From: CAVZBW01 sp963773635
Lineage (GTDB): Bacteria > Actinomycetota > Acidimicrobiia > Acidimicrobiales > RAAP-2
Length of the DNA: 64,000 nt
Assembly: GCA_963773635.1 (NCBI GenBank)
Contig: CAVZBW010000002.1
Location: forward strand, 620,001 to 684,000
Direction: 5' to 3'
Shown here: in pieces, positions 8,912 to 17,956 of the stretch
Layout of the letters: each line of letters opens with the position of its first letter
Position numbering within the stretch: position 1 is the stretch's first letter
Notes under the pieces: model-generated
Told to the model about the DNA's origin: nothing
What the model saw: only the letters and a program-made list of their open reading frames with translations
The model's database searches: none
Position numbers and translations under genes: made by a program

Positions 8912-9128
8912 GCCCGCTGCCGACGCGGGCAGGACTGGGGCCGATGCGAGCGTTCGGCCAGGGCGGCCAACCCGCCCTCTTCATAGCGCCGCATCCATCG
9001 ATAGATGGTCTGGCGGCTCACCGCATAGGCGATCGCCGCCTCGCTGACGGTCAGGCCATCTCGGATGACGGCCAGGACTGCGTCATGCGTTGTTCCACTT
9101 TGCTGAGCTCCGCGAGCACTCGGCCCAC
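8912..9128 (-). pseudogene. N-terminal remnant of an IS481-type transposase
   Basis: Reading leftward from a GTG near 9128, a short segment (VGRVLAELSKVEQR) is followed, one frame over, by the typical IS481 helix-turn-helix (VSEAAIAYAVSRQTIYRWM) and the linker GLAALAERSHRPQS. The coding sequence stops abruptly at 8911 where the IS3-family element begins, and no catalytic domain is found on the far side of that element. The remnant therefore looks cut by insertion plus deletion. It also carries an internal frameshift near 9088. Confidence 0.7.
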
Positions 9129-9174
9129 CTCCTTGCCGCTGGGAGCAGCGCAGACCGGTGGGGGCCGGGTGTCA

Positions 9175-9259
9175 AGGATCAGCCGTTACTACGTCACAGG
9201 TCACCCGTTACTGGCTAACAGGTCAGCCGTCACTGATCCGGGACAGATCAGCCGTGGCA
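9175..9259. repeat. Four degenerate direct repeats, 22-25 bp period
   Basis: Four copies of a 15-16 base motif close to AGGTCAGCCGTTACT start at 9175, 9198, 9220 and 9245. They lie just left of the duplicated tRNA-Ala segment at 9272. The spacing of about two helical turns suggests protein-binding sites, either transposase sites of the adjacent IS481-type remnant or integrase arm sites. There is no coding signal. Confidence 0.6.
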
Positions 9260-9271
9260 ATAACCGCTTTG

Positions 9272-9316
9272 GTGGAGGTGGGCGGACTCGAACCGCCGAC
9301 TTCTACGTTGGAACGT
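9272..9316 (-). repeat. Duplicated 3' half of tRNA-Ala, probable attachment-site copy
   Basis: This 45-base segment matches 12205-12250, the 3' half of the tRNA-Ala(CGC) gene from the anticodon loop to the acceptor end, with one substitution and one missing base. It lacks the D-arm and 5' acceptor strand, so it is not a tRNA gene. A partial tRNA copy facing the same way about 2.9 kb from an intact one is the classic footprint of a tyrosine-recombinase element that integrated into the tRNA gene. Confidence 0.8.
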
Positions 9317-9476
9317 CCCCTCACGCCGAATCGCACGACACGGCTGACAAGGCGCATTCAGCAAAGTCGCAGATAGAGGAGCAAGGTTTCGTCGTTCGAC
9401 TCATGACCACCGGCGCCATGATTTGCCGCTAATGCCCGATGCTACGGCCACGCGGCAGGCACGAAATGAGCTTCTC

Positions 9477-10946
9477 TCATGGTGAGGCCTCGAGGACGCT
9501 GACGTCTCCGGGCTCGGTCTCGAGGTCCTGGCGGCGGAACTTGATCAGGCCGAGCAAGAACAGTCCACCGGCTACGACCAAGCCGACCACAATCAGGTCT
9601 GGGACGACCGCCTCCCTGGGCACCGTGAGCACGATCAGGGCGCATACCACCCACAACAGCGCGCAGATGGCCACCGGCAGTTCGAACCGCCCCAGGTTGA
9701 ACGCGCCCTCCCGACGAGCGAGTCGTTTGCGCACGACCAGGTAGAGGACAATTGTCCCCCCATAGATGACCGTTGGGAGGATCGTTGACGCAATGATCAG
9801 CTTGAGCAGGGCGGACCCCGGCAGCGCCACCATCAGGACCACCCCCACGACGAATATCAAGAGCGTCGCCGGGATCGGCGTATGCGTGCGCGGATTTACC
9901 TGCCGCATCAGTCGGTGGGCGGGGAAGCGTGCGTCGCGCGACATGGCGAAGACGAGCCGCGAGCAGGCGGTCATGACCGCAATCCCGGCGCCGAAGAAGG
10001 CGAGGCTGATGGCGACAAGGAATATCCTCTCCGTCCCCAAACCGAAATGATCGCGAATGATCGCCGCCACCGGCGAATCGCTCTCGGTGATTTGCGGGAT
10101 AGAGCGAATGGCGATGGTGAGCGTGATCAGGAACAGCAGTCCCAGCACCGCGGCCGCTACCACCGATCCCACGATGGCGCGGGGGACGCTGCGATAGGGG
10201 TCATTCGCCTCCTCAGCCAGGTTCGCCGCCGAGTCGAAGCCGGTGAGCGTAGCGAGGCCCAGGACCATGGCAGTCATCAGCCCGCCGCCGACGGCGAAAT
10301 AGTCGGATTTCAGGGCGGCACCGCGGGAGACGAGGTTCCCCTCTCCGCCGTGGCCCGTGACAACCACGGCGATCACCAGGGCAATCGACAACACAACGAC
10401 GATCGCCAACTCGATCGCTACCGCGCTCGAGTTCGCCATGCTGGCGAGGCGCGTCGAGGCCACCACGAGCACGACCTGGATGAGCAACACCACGAGCGTG
10501 ATCAGGCGCGCCGTACGCTCGTTCGGCTGCATGTTGAAGAGGGGCATGAATGCGGTCTTCGCCAGCGCATTGTCGACCGCCACCACGGCGATCGCCAGGT
10601 AACAGACAGTCAGCCAGCCGAACACGAAACCGATCTTCGGGTTGGCCAGCCGCGAGCCCCATTGATAGGAGGAACCGCTGAGCGGGATGCGGGCCGCGAA
10701 CTGTGCGTACACCAGCGCCACCAGGGCCTGCCCGAATCCCACGAGGACCCAAAGCCAGATAGCGACCGGGCCCCCCGTCTGCAGCACCACGCCATATAAC
10801 CCAAAGACGCCGACCGCCACCGAGATGAACGCGAACGAGATCGCGAACATCTGAAAGGAGCCCAGCGTCCGCTTCAGCTCAGGCTTGTAGCCGCCAAGGC
10901 GCTCGGAGTCCACCTCGATCGGCGTCGGCTTCGCATCCGTCGCCAT
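9477..10946 (-). CDS. APC-superfamily amino acid permease
   Basis: The 489-residue protein has about 12 hydrophobic segments with the APC-fold hallmarks: an unwound first helix region (ISFAFISVAVGVFGLYG), LSGSSYQWGSRLANPKIGF after the second helix, TGFDSAANLAEEANDP in the helix-6 region, and SRDARFPAHRLMRQVNPRTHTP, a loop typical of bacterial amino acid, GABA or polyamine transporters. It probably imports an amino acid or amine by cation symport; the substrate is unknown. It starts at an ATG at 10944-10946 with an AG-rich site before it. It is the only intact gene inside the tRNA-Ala-flanked island and may be its cargo. Confidence 0.85.
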   Translation of the reverse strand: MATDAKPTPIEVDSERLGGYKPELKRTLGSFQMFAISFAFISVAVGVFGLYGVVLQTGGPVAIWLWVLVGFGQALVALVYAQFAARIPLSGSSYQWGSRLANPKIGFVFGWLTVCYLAIAVVAVDNALAKTAFMPLFNMQPNERTARLITLVVLLIQVVLVVASTRLASMANSSAVAIELAIVVVLSIALVIAVVVTGHGGEGNLVSRGAALKSDYFAVGGGLMTAMVLGLATLTGFDSAANLAEEANDPYRSVPRAIVGSVVAAAVLGLLFLITLTIAIRSIPQITESDSPVAAIIRDHFGLGTERIFLVAISLAFFGAGIAVMTACSRLVFAMSRDARFPAHRLMRQVNPRTHTPIPATLLIFVVGVVLMVALPGSALLKLIIASTILPTVIYGGTIVLYLVVRKRLARREGAFNLGRFELPVAICALLWVVCALIVLTVPREAVVPDLIVVGLVVAGGLFLLGLIKFRRQDLETEPGDVSVLEASP

Positions 10947-11416
10947 CTCACTCTCCCCTTCTGCGGGGGACTGCGCGAACGCTGAAGCCCACCTCCGATA
11001 AGGCTGGCCGCGGTTCGGTCAGCCCGCGTTGATCGTGATCTCGCCCACGTGGATCAGACGAGGCGAGGCTGTGCACCTGGCACGCAGAGTCGCCACCGAG
11101 TCTCCAGAGCCAACCTGAGGAGCCACCCCCCGCCGAACATCGATTCACGCCGAATGGCGTTACGTCCGCGCCACGCCCAGTGTCGCCTCCGCGGGCGAGA
11201 GTGTCAACCTCCCTTGCGGCGCACGCGGCGTCATCTGTCCGCTGGTCGCCATCTGATCGCGAACGCGAATACCACCGCGGGGAACGGGCATTCCTCGTGC
11301 AGGCAATGCCCGACAGGGTACGAACCTCCGCAACGGCAGATGAGCACCGAACCCACCACGTGACCAATTCCTCGAAAATGAAGATTCAGTGACAGCCACC
11401 CCACCGCAAGCCACCA
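10947..11416. other. Non-coding or degraded stretch inside the island
   Basis: No reading frame in these 470 bases shows coding character or a recognisable family. It separates the permease from the integrase remnant and could hold degraded island DNA and the permease promoter. Confidence 0.4.
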
Positions 11417-12150
<734 letters not shown>

Positions 12151-12205
12151 GGCGGCGCTCCCTTCAAGGGGGGTGGAGGCAAGCGGACCACCTTGTCAGA
12201 AGGCG

Positions 12206-12278
12206 TGGAGGTGAGCGGACTCGAACCGCCGACTTCTACGTTGCGAACGTAGCGCTCTACCAGCTGAGCTACACCCCC
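12206..12278 (-). tRNA. tRNA-Ala(CGC)
   Basis: A complete cloverleaf folds from 12278 to 12206. The 7-bp acceptor stem carries a G3:U70 wobble, the identity element of tRNA-Ala; the D-arm is GCTC/GAGC, the anticodon stem CTACG/CGTAG has loop TTCGCAA, and the T-arm has TTCGAGT. Anticodon CGC reads GCG (Ala). The discriminator is A and CCA is not encoded. Its 3' half is duplicated at 9272-9316, marking it as an integration target. Confidence 0.95.
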
Positions 12279-12406
12279 GGGGCGCCCTACACATTACAAG
12301 GCGCCGACGAGGCCCCTCGCAGGCTGGGATCGAGGGGCTCGCGACCCTCAAATGGCAGGACAGGTCATGGCAGGCGGGACGTGGCCCCGCCGTTGCCGAC
12401 GTGCCG

Positions 12407-13165
12407 TCAGCGACCGGCGGCCGCCCAGCGTGGTGCCGCGTACGGATTGGGCCGGGGCATGCTCGACTGCTCCCGATAGCGGGCCAACACGGCGGTGTCA
12501 CCGTCCACGGGTGTGGGACGGGGCATCATCACGGAGCGACTCATCTGCACGTCCCGCCGCTCCAACGCCGTACGACGGGCGTGCTGCATCAGCAGGACAA
12601 AGCCCACCAGCGCCAGGCCGGAGATGGCCGTGAGGGCCCACAGGGCGTGGAGAGAGGGCATCACCCCGAGCACCGCCGTCAGCAGGAACGTGCCCACGAG
12701 GCCCAAAAAGACGTCACGACGACGCTTCAGCGTCTGCCGACGCTGGTAGGCGTCGGTCAGCGGACGAGGAGACGAAGGCGGCTGCCCCGACCACTCCGAC
12801 AGATCCGCCGACTGGCGCGGGTCCTGGTCCCCGAAGAAGTCGCCACTGGCGGCGACCTCCTCTTGGGCGTCGCCCGCATCGCCGCGGCCGACGAGGACCA
12901 GCTTGGGTCGGCCGGGCCGGCTGGTGATGGCCGGAACGCGCGAGTTGGTGGGATGTGCGGCCACGGTTGCGGCTGACGCACCCGCGGTCTCCAGACGAAA
13001 GGCCGGAGACACGATCTTTGGACCGGTGCGCTCCAAGAGATGCAGTTGGTGATGGAACGAGTCGATTGAGGTCGTCGAGCGGCGCTCACGCCGTCTCTTT
13101 ACGAAGCCCGGAGCTAGGACCGCGACCCATAGCACCACGAGCAAAAGTAGGACCACCGGCGTCAC
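12407..13165 (-). CDS. SepX/GlpR-like actinobacterial membrane protein
   Basis: The 252-residue protein starts with a transmembrane helix (VVLLLLVVLWVAVLAPGFV) followed at once by KRRRERRSTTSIDSFHHQLHLL, a soluble region, a second Arg-rich stretch (RRQTLKRRRDVFLG) and two closely spaced helices (LVGTFLLTAVLGV and LTAISGLALVGFVLL). This layout is typical of the SepX/GlpR family, found in actinobacteria and linked in Streptomyces to septum and membrane organisation. Assignment rests on layout rather than strong motifs. It is a single gene upstream of tRNA-Ala on the same strand. Confidence 0.5.
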   Translation of the reverse strand: MTPVVLLLLVVLWVAVLAPGFVKRRRERRSTTSIDSFHHQLHLLERTGPKIVSPAFRLETAGASAATVAAHPTNSRVPAITSRPGRPKLVLVGRGDAGDAQEEVAASGDFFGDQDPRQSADLSEWSGQPPSSPRPLTDAYQRRQTLKRRRDVFLGLVGTFLLTAVLGVMPSLHALWALTAISGLALVGFVLLMQHARRTALERRDVQMSRSVMMPRPTPVDGDTAVLARYREQSSMPRPNPYAAPRWAAAGR

Positions 13166-13431
13166 TCCCCCTAGACCTACCTTCCTATATTGCGGGGGAC
13201 CCTAATAAAGGGCCCGCTCGAATTGGTGGATGGTCTGGGTGGCACGACGCCGACATACGGTCGCACCTCCCTCTCGGGGCCCATTTCTTAGCGTCCTTCT
13301 CGGCTCAGAGCAAATGCGTCGGTTATTCCAGGTCAGCGCCACAACGGTCACGCATCCTTCACACGACTCGTCGATAGCTGCGCGTTGGGCCAGCTCACGA
13401 GGGGTACGTACCCATCGGATGCAACCGGGAC

Positions 13432-14249
13432 TCAACCCGTCTCGGCGCGGCTCCACCAGCGTCCCTCCTCGCAGCCCACCTGCACAGAGACGCCGAAGCA
13501 AGCCGACACCTTATCGCCATCGAGCACCTCCGCAATGGGCCCGGCCGCCACCATCCTCCCCGCCCGCAGGAGCAGGCAGTGCGTCGCTCCCGGCGGGATC
13601 TCCTCGAGATGATGGGTGACGAGCACGAGCGGAGGGACCTCGGGATCCGCCATGAGGCGCGCCAGCCGCACCACCAGCCGCTCCCGGGCACCGAGATCGA
13701 GCCCGGCCGCCGGCTCGTCCATGAGGACGAGCTCGGGCCTTCCCATCAAGGCCCGGGACAGCAGCACGTGCTGGCGCTCACCCTCGGAGAGCACGCCAAG
13801 GGGCCGGTCGCCGATTCCTCGCGCCCCCCGACCCCGGCGTCGTCGAGCAGGCGGTCGGCGTGCGCCCAGTCGTCGTCGTCGAACCGGTCCCACCAGGGCA
13901 CGAGGGAGCCCGTCTTGCCGGTGACCACGACCTCTCGAGCGGTGAGCTCGGGCCGCAGCTGGCGAACGACCGAGGCACTCACGAGCGCCACCCGGGCCCG
14001 GAGTGCTCGCATGTCCACCCGGCCCAGTCGCTCCCCCAGGATGTCGACGACGCCGCGGGTCGGCCAGAGCCGGGCGCCGACCACCTGGAGCAGGGTCGTC
14101 TTCCCGCAACCGTTGGGTCCGAGAACCACCCAGCGTTCACCGCGCCCCACGTGCCAAGCGATGTCCTCGAGCAGGGGCCGACCCTCGCGGACCACCGCGA
14201 CGCCCGACACGCAGACGGCGGCCGGTTGCTCGCCCTCCGACGGCGGCAC
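13432..14249 (-). CDS. ABC transporter ATP-binding protein (apparent frameshift)
   Basis: Two frames together make a complete ABC ATPase of about 272 residues. The first carries Walker A (GPNGCGKTTLL); the second carries the signature LSEGERQHVLLSRAL, Walker B LVLMDEPAAGLD and the switch His in LVLVTHHLEEIP. The frames meet at a run of six C (13824-13829), where one extra base would restore GVGGARGIG. This suggests a homopolymer sequencing error as much as a real mutation. No permease gene is adjacent. It starts at a GTG (14249) 13 bases after the upstream gene of the sulfur cluster and may be co-transcribed with it. The substrate is unknown. Confidence 0.78.
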
Positions 14250-14262
14250 CGGGGCGCTGAGC

Positions 14263-14706
14263 TCAGCGATCGGACCGGGAACCGCCGCCCCCGGGGAGGG
14301 AGGGATCGACGGACGGCGCCGCCTCCGTCGCGGCTCGCTCCGCCAGGGTGAGCCGACGTTGCACCCGGCCGATCAGCCCGGAGCACGTCTGGCGCCAGGT
14401 CCGCTCCCCGACGAGCCACAGCCACAGCTCTCTCCGGTAGGCGACGACGATCCCCCGGAGCTCCTTTTCCTCGAGCCCCGCAGCACGCAGGACCTGCCAG
14501 CGCGTCCACAGCCATCCGGCAGGTCCGTCCTCCCCCTCGATGAGGTCGTCCCACGGACGGCCGCCCGCGACCTCGTCCCACCACGCGGCGCGCAGGGTCC
14601 GGGGCTCCTCGGGGAGGTGCAACGACGGCCTCACGACACCGGCAGGACCGACCCGTGGGGCGGTCGGCGCCGGTGCGCGGCCCGCGCGCGTCGACGTCGG
14701 GGTCAT
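14263..14706 (-). CDS. Uncharacterised Trp-rich protein coupled to the FrhB-like gene
   Basis: The 147-residue product starts at an ATG (14704-14706) that overlaps the stop of the FrhB-like gene (ATGA), so translation is coupled. It has a Pro/Ala-rich N-terminal tail, a central helical domain rich in Trp (AAWWDEVAG, WLWTRWQVL, YRRELWLWLVGERTWRQ) and a disordered Gly/Ser tail. There is no signal peptide, membrane helix or Cys cluster. I do not recognise the family. Its position suggests an accessory or assembly role for the sulfite reductase and FrhB-like pair. Confidence 0.6.
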   Translation of the reverse strand: MTPTSTRAGRAPAPTAPRVGPAGVVRPSLHLPEEPRTLRAAWWDEVAGGRPWDDLIEGEDGPAGWLWTRWQVLRAAGLEEKELRGIVVAYRRELWLWLVGERTWRQTCSGLIGRVQRRLTLAERAATEAAPSVDPSLPGGGGSRSDR

Positions 14707-16073
14707 CGCCGAATCGCCACGGCTCGCCGATCGGATCCGTCGTAGGACCTCAGGTGCTCCTCGAAGTCGATGAACATCGGGGCCTCGGGATCGAGCTCCC
14801 GACGCAGGGCCTTGGCGGCGGTGCGCTTGTCGAGGGCATCGAGTCGGAGCAGGGCGTCGGGATCGTCGAGCTCGCGAAAGTCGAGCTTGCCCCGGGCGCG
14901 CTCCAGCGCCAGCCTGCCGCGCTCGGTTCGCACGAGCACGCTCGTCCAGCCGTCCATCGACCCCACGCTCCCGACCGAGATGTCTGCGCTCCGCCCCAGA
15001 AAGTCCGCGCACTCGTCGCAACCCTTGAGGGCCACGCCGTGGAAGCGCCGCACCGGCTCGTCGACCGCCGTCTGGCCGTCGCGGTACTCCACGATCATCT
15101 TGCCCCGGATCACGTCGATCTTGCTCACCCGGTCCATGTCCACTCGGCGGCGCTCCATGAGCTCCCGGCGGACGAGGCCCTCGTAGTCGAAGCTCTTGGT
15201 GCACAGCAAGGCGATGGTCAGCACGACCGCGTCGATGCGGTGGGCCCCGGTCGGCCAGCGTCGCGACTGCATGGCTCGGATGCCCTGGATCTCGCAGGGC
15301 GTCCCGACGACCGCGAGGCGCGGCTTCGCCGGGAGCCGGTAGCGGCTGAGGTCGAGCTCGGCGAGCGCCATCGTCTGGTTGTAGAAGCTGCCGGCGGCCG
15401 CCACGATCTCCGCCGGGGTGGTGGCGATGTGCGCCACGCCCTTCCACGGCTCGTCGGGATCGTCGCTCGGCCGAGAAACCAGCGCCCCGTCGATCTCCCC
15501 GGCATTGAGCAACGCGACCAGCAGCGCCGTGACCACCCCGCCGTCCTGCACGTCGTCCGCCTTGAGCGAGGCCCGCATCGCGTAGCGGTCCAGGACCGCG
15601 CCGAGGCCGTCTCCGGGCGGGCCCCCGGTGATCTTCCAGTAGGTGTCGCCGGCGTCGGCCTTGACGGTCGAACCGAGCGGCGGCGCACTGGAGCCCTCAG
15701 CCCCGGCGGCGGAATCGTCCTTCGCGGCCGGGCTCGATCCGTTGGAGGCGGGGCTCGGAACCGAAGCCTCTGACCTCGAGCCGTCGCGGCCATCGGCCAC
15801 CGGTGTCGACGGCGGCCACAGCGCCTCGTACCGCAGGCCGCCGCGCGGGCAGAAGTCCCAACACAGGGAGCAGCCCGTGCACATCTTGACCAACTCGGGG
15901 AGCTGGGTGTCCTCGTGGACCCCGATCGAATTGGAGGGGCATACCGCCACGCACGTGCCGCACTGGATGCAGCGCTCGGCCTCGATGACGGCGGCCTCGA
16001 GCTCCCAAAACCACGTCTTTCCCGGAGCCTCCGCGACCCCGTTCATCTCCTCGCGGATGGCGTAGCCCCTCAT
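14703..16073 (-). CDS. Coenzyme F420 hydrogenase/dehydrogenase beta subunit-like (FrhB/FpoF) iron-sulfur flavoprotein
   Basis: The start is the ATG at 16071-16073, which overlaps the sulfite reductase stop (ATGA), giving 456 residues. Near the N-terminus two 4Fe-4S motifs stand in series (CIQCGTCVAVCP and CTGCSLCWDFCP). A Ser/Ala/Pro-rich linker of about 65 residues leads to the FrhB N domain (DDVQDGGVVTALL, AVVGTPCEIQGIRAM) and FrhB C domain (FHGVALKGCDECADFLGRSADISVGSVG). FrhB-family proteins bind FAD and exchange electrons between F420H2 and iron-sulfur clusters; the ferredoxin-plus-FrhB layout is that of FpoF and of the N-terminal half of archaeal Fsr. Overlap with an assimilatory sulfite reductase suggests it is that enzyme's electron donor module. 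Confidence 0.88.
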   Translation of the reverse strand: MRGYAIREEMNGVAEAPGKTWFWELEAAVIEAERCIQCGTCVAVCPSNSIGVHEDTQLPELVKMCTGCSLCWDFCPRGGLRYEALWPPSTPVADGRDGSRSEASVPSPASNGSSPAAKDDSAAGAEGSSAPPLGSTVKADAGDTYWKITGGPPGDGLGAVLDRYAMRASLKADDVQDGGVVTALLVALLNAGEIDGALVSRPSDDPDEPWKGVAHIATTPAEIVAAAGSFYNQTMALAELDLSRYRLPAKPRLAVVGTPCEIQGIRAMQSRRWPTGAHRIDAVVLTIALLCTKSFDYEGLVRRELMERRRVDMDRVSKIDVIRGKMIVEYRDGQTAVDEPVRRFHGVALKGCDECADFLGRSADISVGSVGSMDGWTSVLVRTERGRLALERARGKLDFRELDDPDALLRLDALDKRTAAKALRRELDPEAPMFIDFEEHLRSYDGSDRRAVAIRR

Positions 16074-17932
16074 GGCGTGCCCCCGGGCGTGCCCCGCGAG
16101 CGAACCGCATGGGCCGAAGCCAGGTCCGCCCGGCCGGCCGCGGCCCCTTCGTCCGCAGCGTCCGGTGGGCCCTCGTTGCGGGCGCCTGCGACCGGGCCCT
16201 CGAGCGTCCGGCGCACCTCGTCGCCCGGGGTGCGCCGCGCCCACGAGTAAAAGGGCTCGTCCGGGCGCCGCTCGCCCTGGTAGCGCTCGAGCACCCGGGC
16301 CAGCGCCGCCGGCACCTCGTCGACGGGCAGGCGCCCGGCCACCCAGTCGATAAAGGCCGCGTCCGGGCCGAGCGAGCCGCCCACCCCGATGTCGACGGCC
16401 TCGCTCAGGTACTGGTCGCGATGGGCGACCTCGCCCCTAAACCCGATGTCGGCGATCTGGGGCTGGGCGCAGGAGGCCGAGCAGCCCGAAACGTGGAGCC
16501 GGATGACTCCCCGGTCGTCGCGTCCCGCCGGCAGTGGCCCCACTCGGTCGCGGCCCGGGGCGTCGCCGCCCTCTCCAGCCACCGCCGCGTCGAGGGCGGC
16601 GGCCCAGCGGACGGCCCGCTCCTTGGTCTCGATCACGGCGAAGCGACAGAACTCCGAGCCGGTGCAGGCCATGACGCCCCGGGTAAAGGGCCCCGGCTCG
16701 GGCGAATAGCGCTCCAGGAGGGGCTCGGCCATGAGGTCGTCCACCCGGGACTCGGGCACGCCCGTCAAGACCAGGTTCTGGTCCGTCCCGATGCGCAGCG
16801 TGCCGTCCCCGTAGGTCTCCGCCAGTCGACCGGCCTCGCTGAGCTCGCGACCGCGCATGCGGCCGACGGGCACGCAGCAGCCGACGTACATCAGGCCCGG
16901 TCGGCGCTCCGGGTGCACCCCGACGTGGTCGCCCCGGAAGCGCCGGGTCAGGTCCTGCCCGGCCGGCGCCAGCTCGAAGCGGAGCCGCTGCGCCACCTCG
17001 GCCCGGAAGCCCTCGGGGCCGAGCTCTTGGACGAGGTAGCGCATCCGCGCCAGACCCCGGTTCTCCCGGTTGCCGAGCTCTGCGTAGACCCGCGCGATGG
17101 CCTTGGTCAGCTCGAGCGCCTGATCGGGAGCAACAAAGGCGTCGATGTCGCTCGCCATCCGCTCCCCGTCCGACAGGCCTCCCCCGACCAGCACGTTGAA
17201 GCCGACGGCCCCGTCGTCGGCGCGGGCCGGCCACAGGCCGATGTCGTTGATCTCGATCCGGGCGCAGTCCTCGAGGCATCCGGTGACGGCGATCTTGAAC
17301 TTGCGCGGGAGGTTGGCGTACTCGCGGTTCCCGGTGAAGAAGTCGGAGATCTCCCTGGCCACGGGCAGTGCGTCGAACGCCTCGTCCGCGTCGACACCGG
17401 CCACCGGGCAGCACGTGACGTTGCGCGCCGAGTCGCCGCAGGCCTGGATCGTCGTCAACCCCACGTCCGAGAAGCGCTGCCAGATCCTCGGGATGTCCTC
17501 GATCCGCAGCCAGTGGAGCTGCACGTCCTGGCGGGTCGTGAGGTCGGCGTAGCGGTTGCCGAAGACCGGGCTGTCGTCCGGCCCCTCGGCAAAGGCCTCG
17601 GCCACCGCGCCGATCTCCTGGGCCTGGGCGGCCGTGAGGTGGCCGCCGGGCACCTTGATCCGCATCATGAAGGCATCGCCCCCCTGGCGCTGGGGGTAGA
17701 GGCCGACCCACTTGAGCCGCTCCACCTCCCCGGGCACGGCCGCGATGGCGGAGGGACCCTCGACCGAGTAGCGCTGGATGACGGCGTCGGCCACGTCGAG
17801 GGGATGGCGCTCGAGCTTCCACAGCTCCTGCTCGCTCAGCGCTCCCACCCGGCGATAGGGTCGCACGAAGGGGATGCCGCGCTCGGGTCCCCGGATCTCG
17901 ACACCGTAAGGGGTGTCGCGGTTGCGGGGCAT
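16070..17932 (-). CDS. Assimilatory sulfite reductase, siroheme/4Fe-4S (ferredoxin-type, SirA/NirA-like)
   Basis: The 620-residue protein has the two-repeat nitrite/sulfite reductase fold. The cluster-siroheme ligands are Cys423 and Cys429 (CTGSEFC) and Cys484 and Cys488 (CSASC). Tyr79 in GLYPQR and Cys165 in QACGDS match, by my recollection of the alignment, the cross-linked Tyr-Cys pair of the Mycobacterium tuberculosis sulfite reductase NirA. It reduces sulfite to sulfide with six electrons. It is flanked by cysH (24 bases upstream) and the overlapping FrhB-like gene, with siroheme synthesis diverging, which favours sulfite over nitrite as substrate. The C-terminal 50 residues are Ala/Gly/Arg-rich and probably disordered. 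It starts at an ATG at 17930-17932. Confidence 0.9.
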   Translation of the reverse strand: MPRNRDTPYGVEIRGPERGIPFVRPYRRVGALSEQELWKLERHPLDVADAVIQRYSVEGPSAIAAVPGEVERLKWVGLYPQRQGGDAFMMRIKVPGGHLTAAQAQEIGAVAEAFAEGPDDSPVFGNRYADLTTRQDVQLHWLRIEDIPRIWQRFSDVGLTTIQACGDSARNVTCCPVAGVDADEAFDALPVAREISDFFTGNREYANLPRKFKIAVTGCLEDCARIEINDIGLWPARADDGAVGFNVLVGGGLSDGERMASDIDAFVAPDQALELTKAIARVYAELGNRENRGLARMRYLVQELGPEGFRAEVAQRLRFELAPAGQDLTRRFRGDHVGVHPERRPGLMYVGCCVPVGRMRGRELSEAGRLAETYGDGTLRIGTDQNLVLTGVPESRVDDLMAEPLLERYSPEPGPFTRGVMACTGSEFCRFAVIETKERAVRWAAALDAAVAGEGGDAPGRDRVGPLPAGRDDRGVIRLHVSGCSASCAQPQIADIGFRGEVAHRDQYLSEAVDIGVGGSLGPDAAFIDWVAGRLPVDEVPAALARVLERYQGERRPDEPFYSWARRTPGDEVRRTLEGPVAGARNEGPPDAADEGAAAGRADLASAHAVRSRGTPGGTP

Positions 17933-17956
17933 CAGTGAGCTCGGCGGCGGGACTGC

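Noticed and set aside
9175..9259. A CRISPR array
   Set aside because: Repeat units are degenerate, spacers are only 7-10 bases, and no cas gene is near.
9272..9316. A second tRNA-Ala gene
   Set aside because: Only the 3' half is present and no D-arm or 5' acceptor strand can be found.
9158..9376. A peptide containing GLEPPTSTLE
   Set aside because: This is the well-known spurious translation through tRNA 3' sequence, here the tRNA-Ala fragment.
13202..13501. Small ORFs on both strands between the SepX-like gene and the ABC ATPase
   Set aside because: They have no homology, no ribosome-binding site and conflicting frames, so this stretch looks non-coding.
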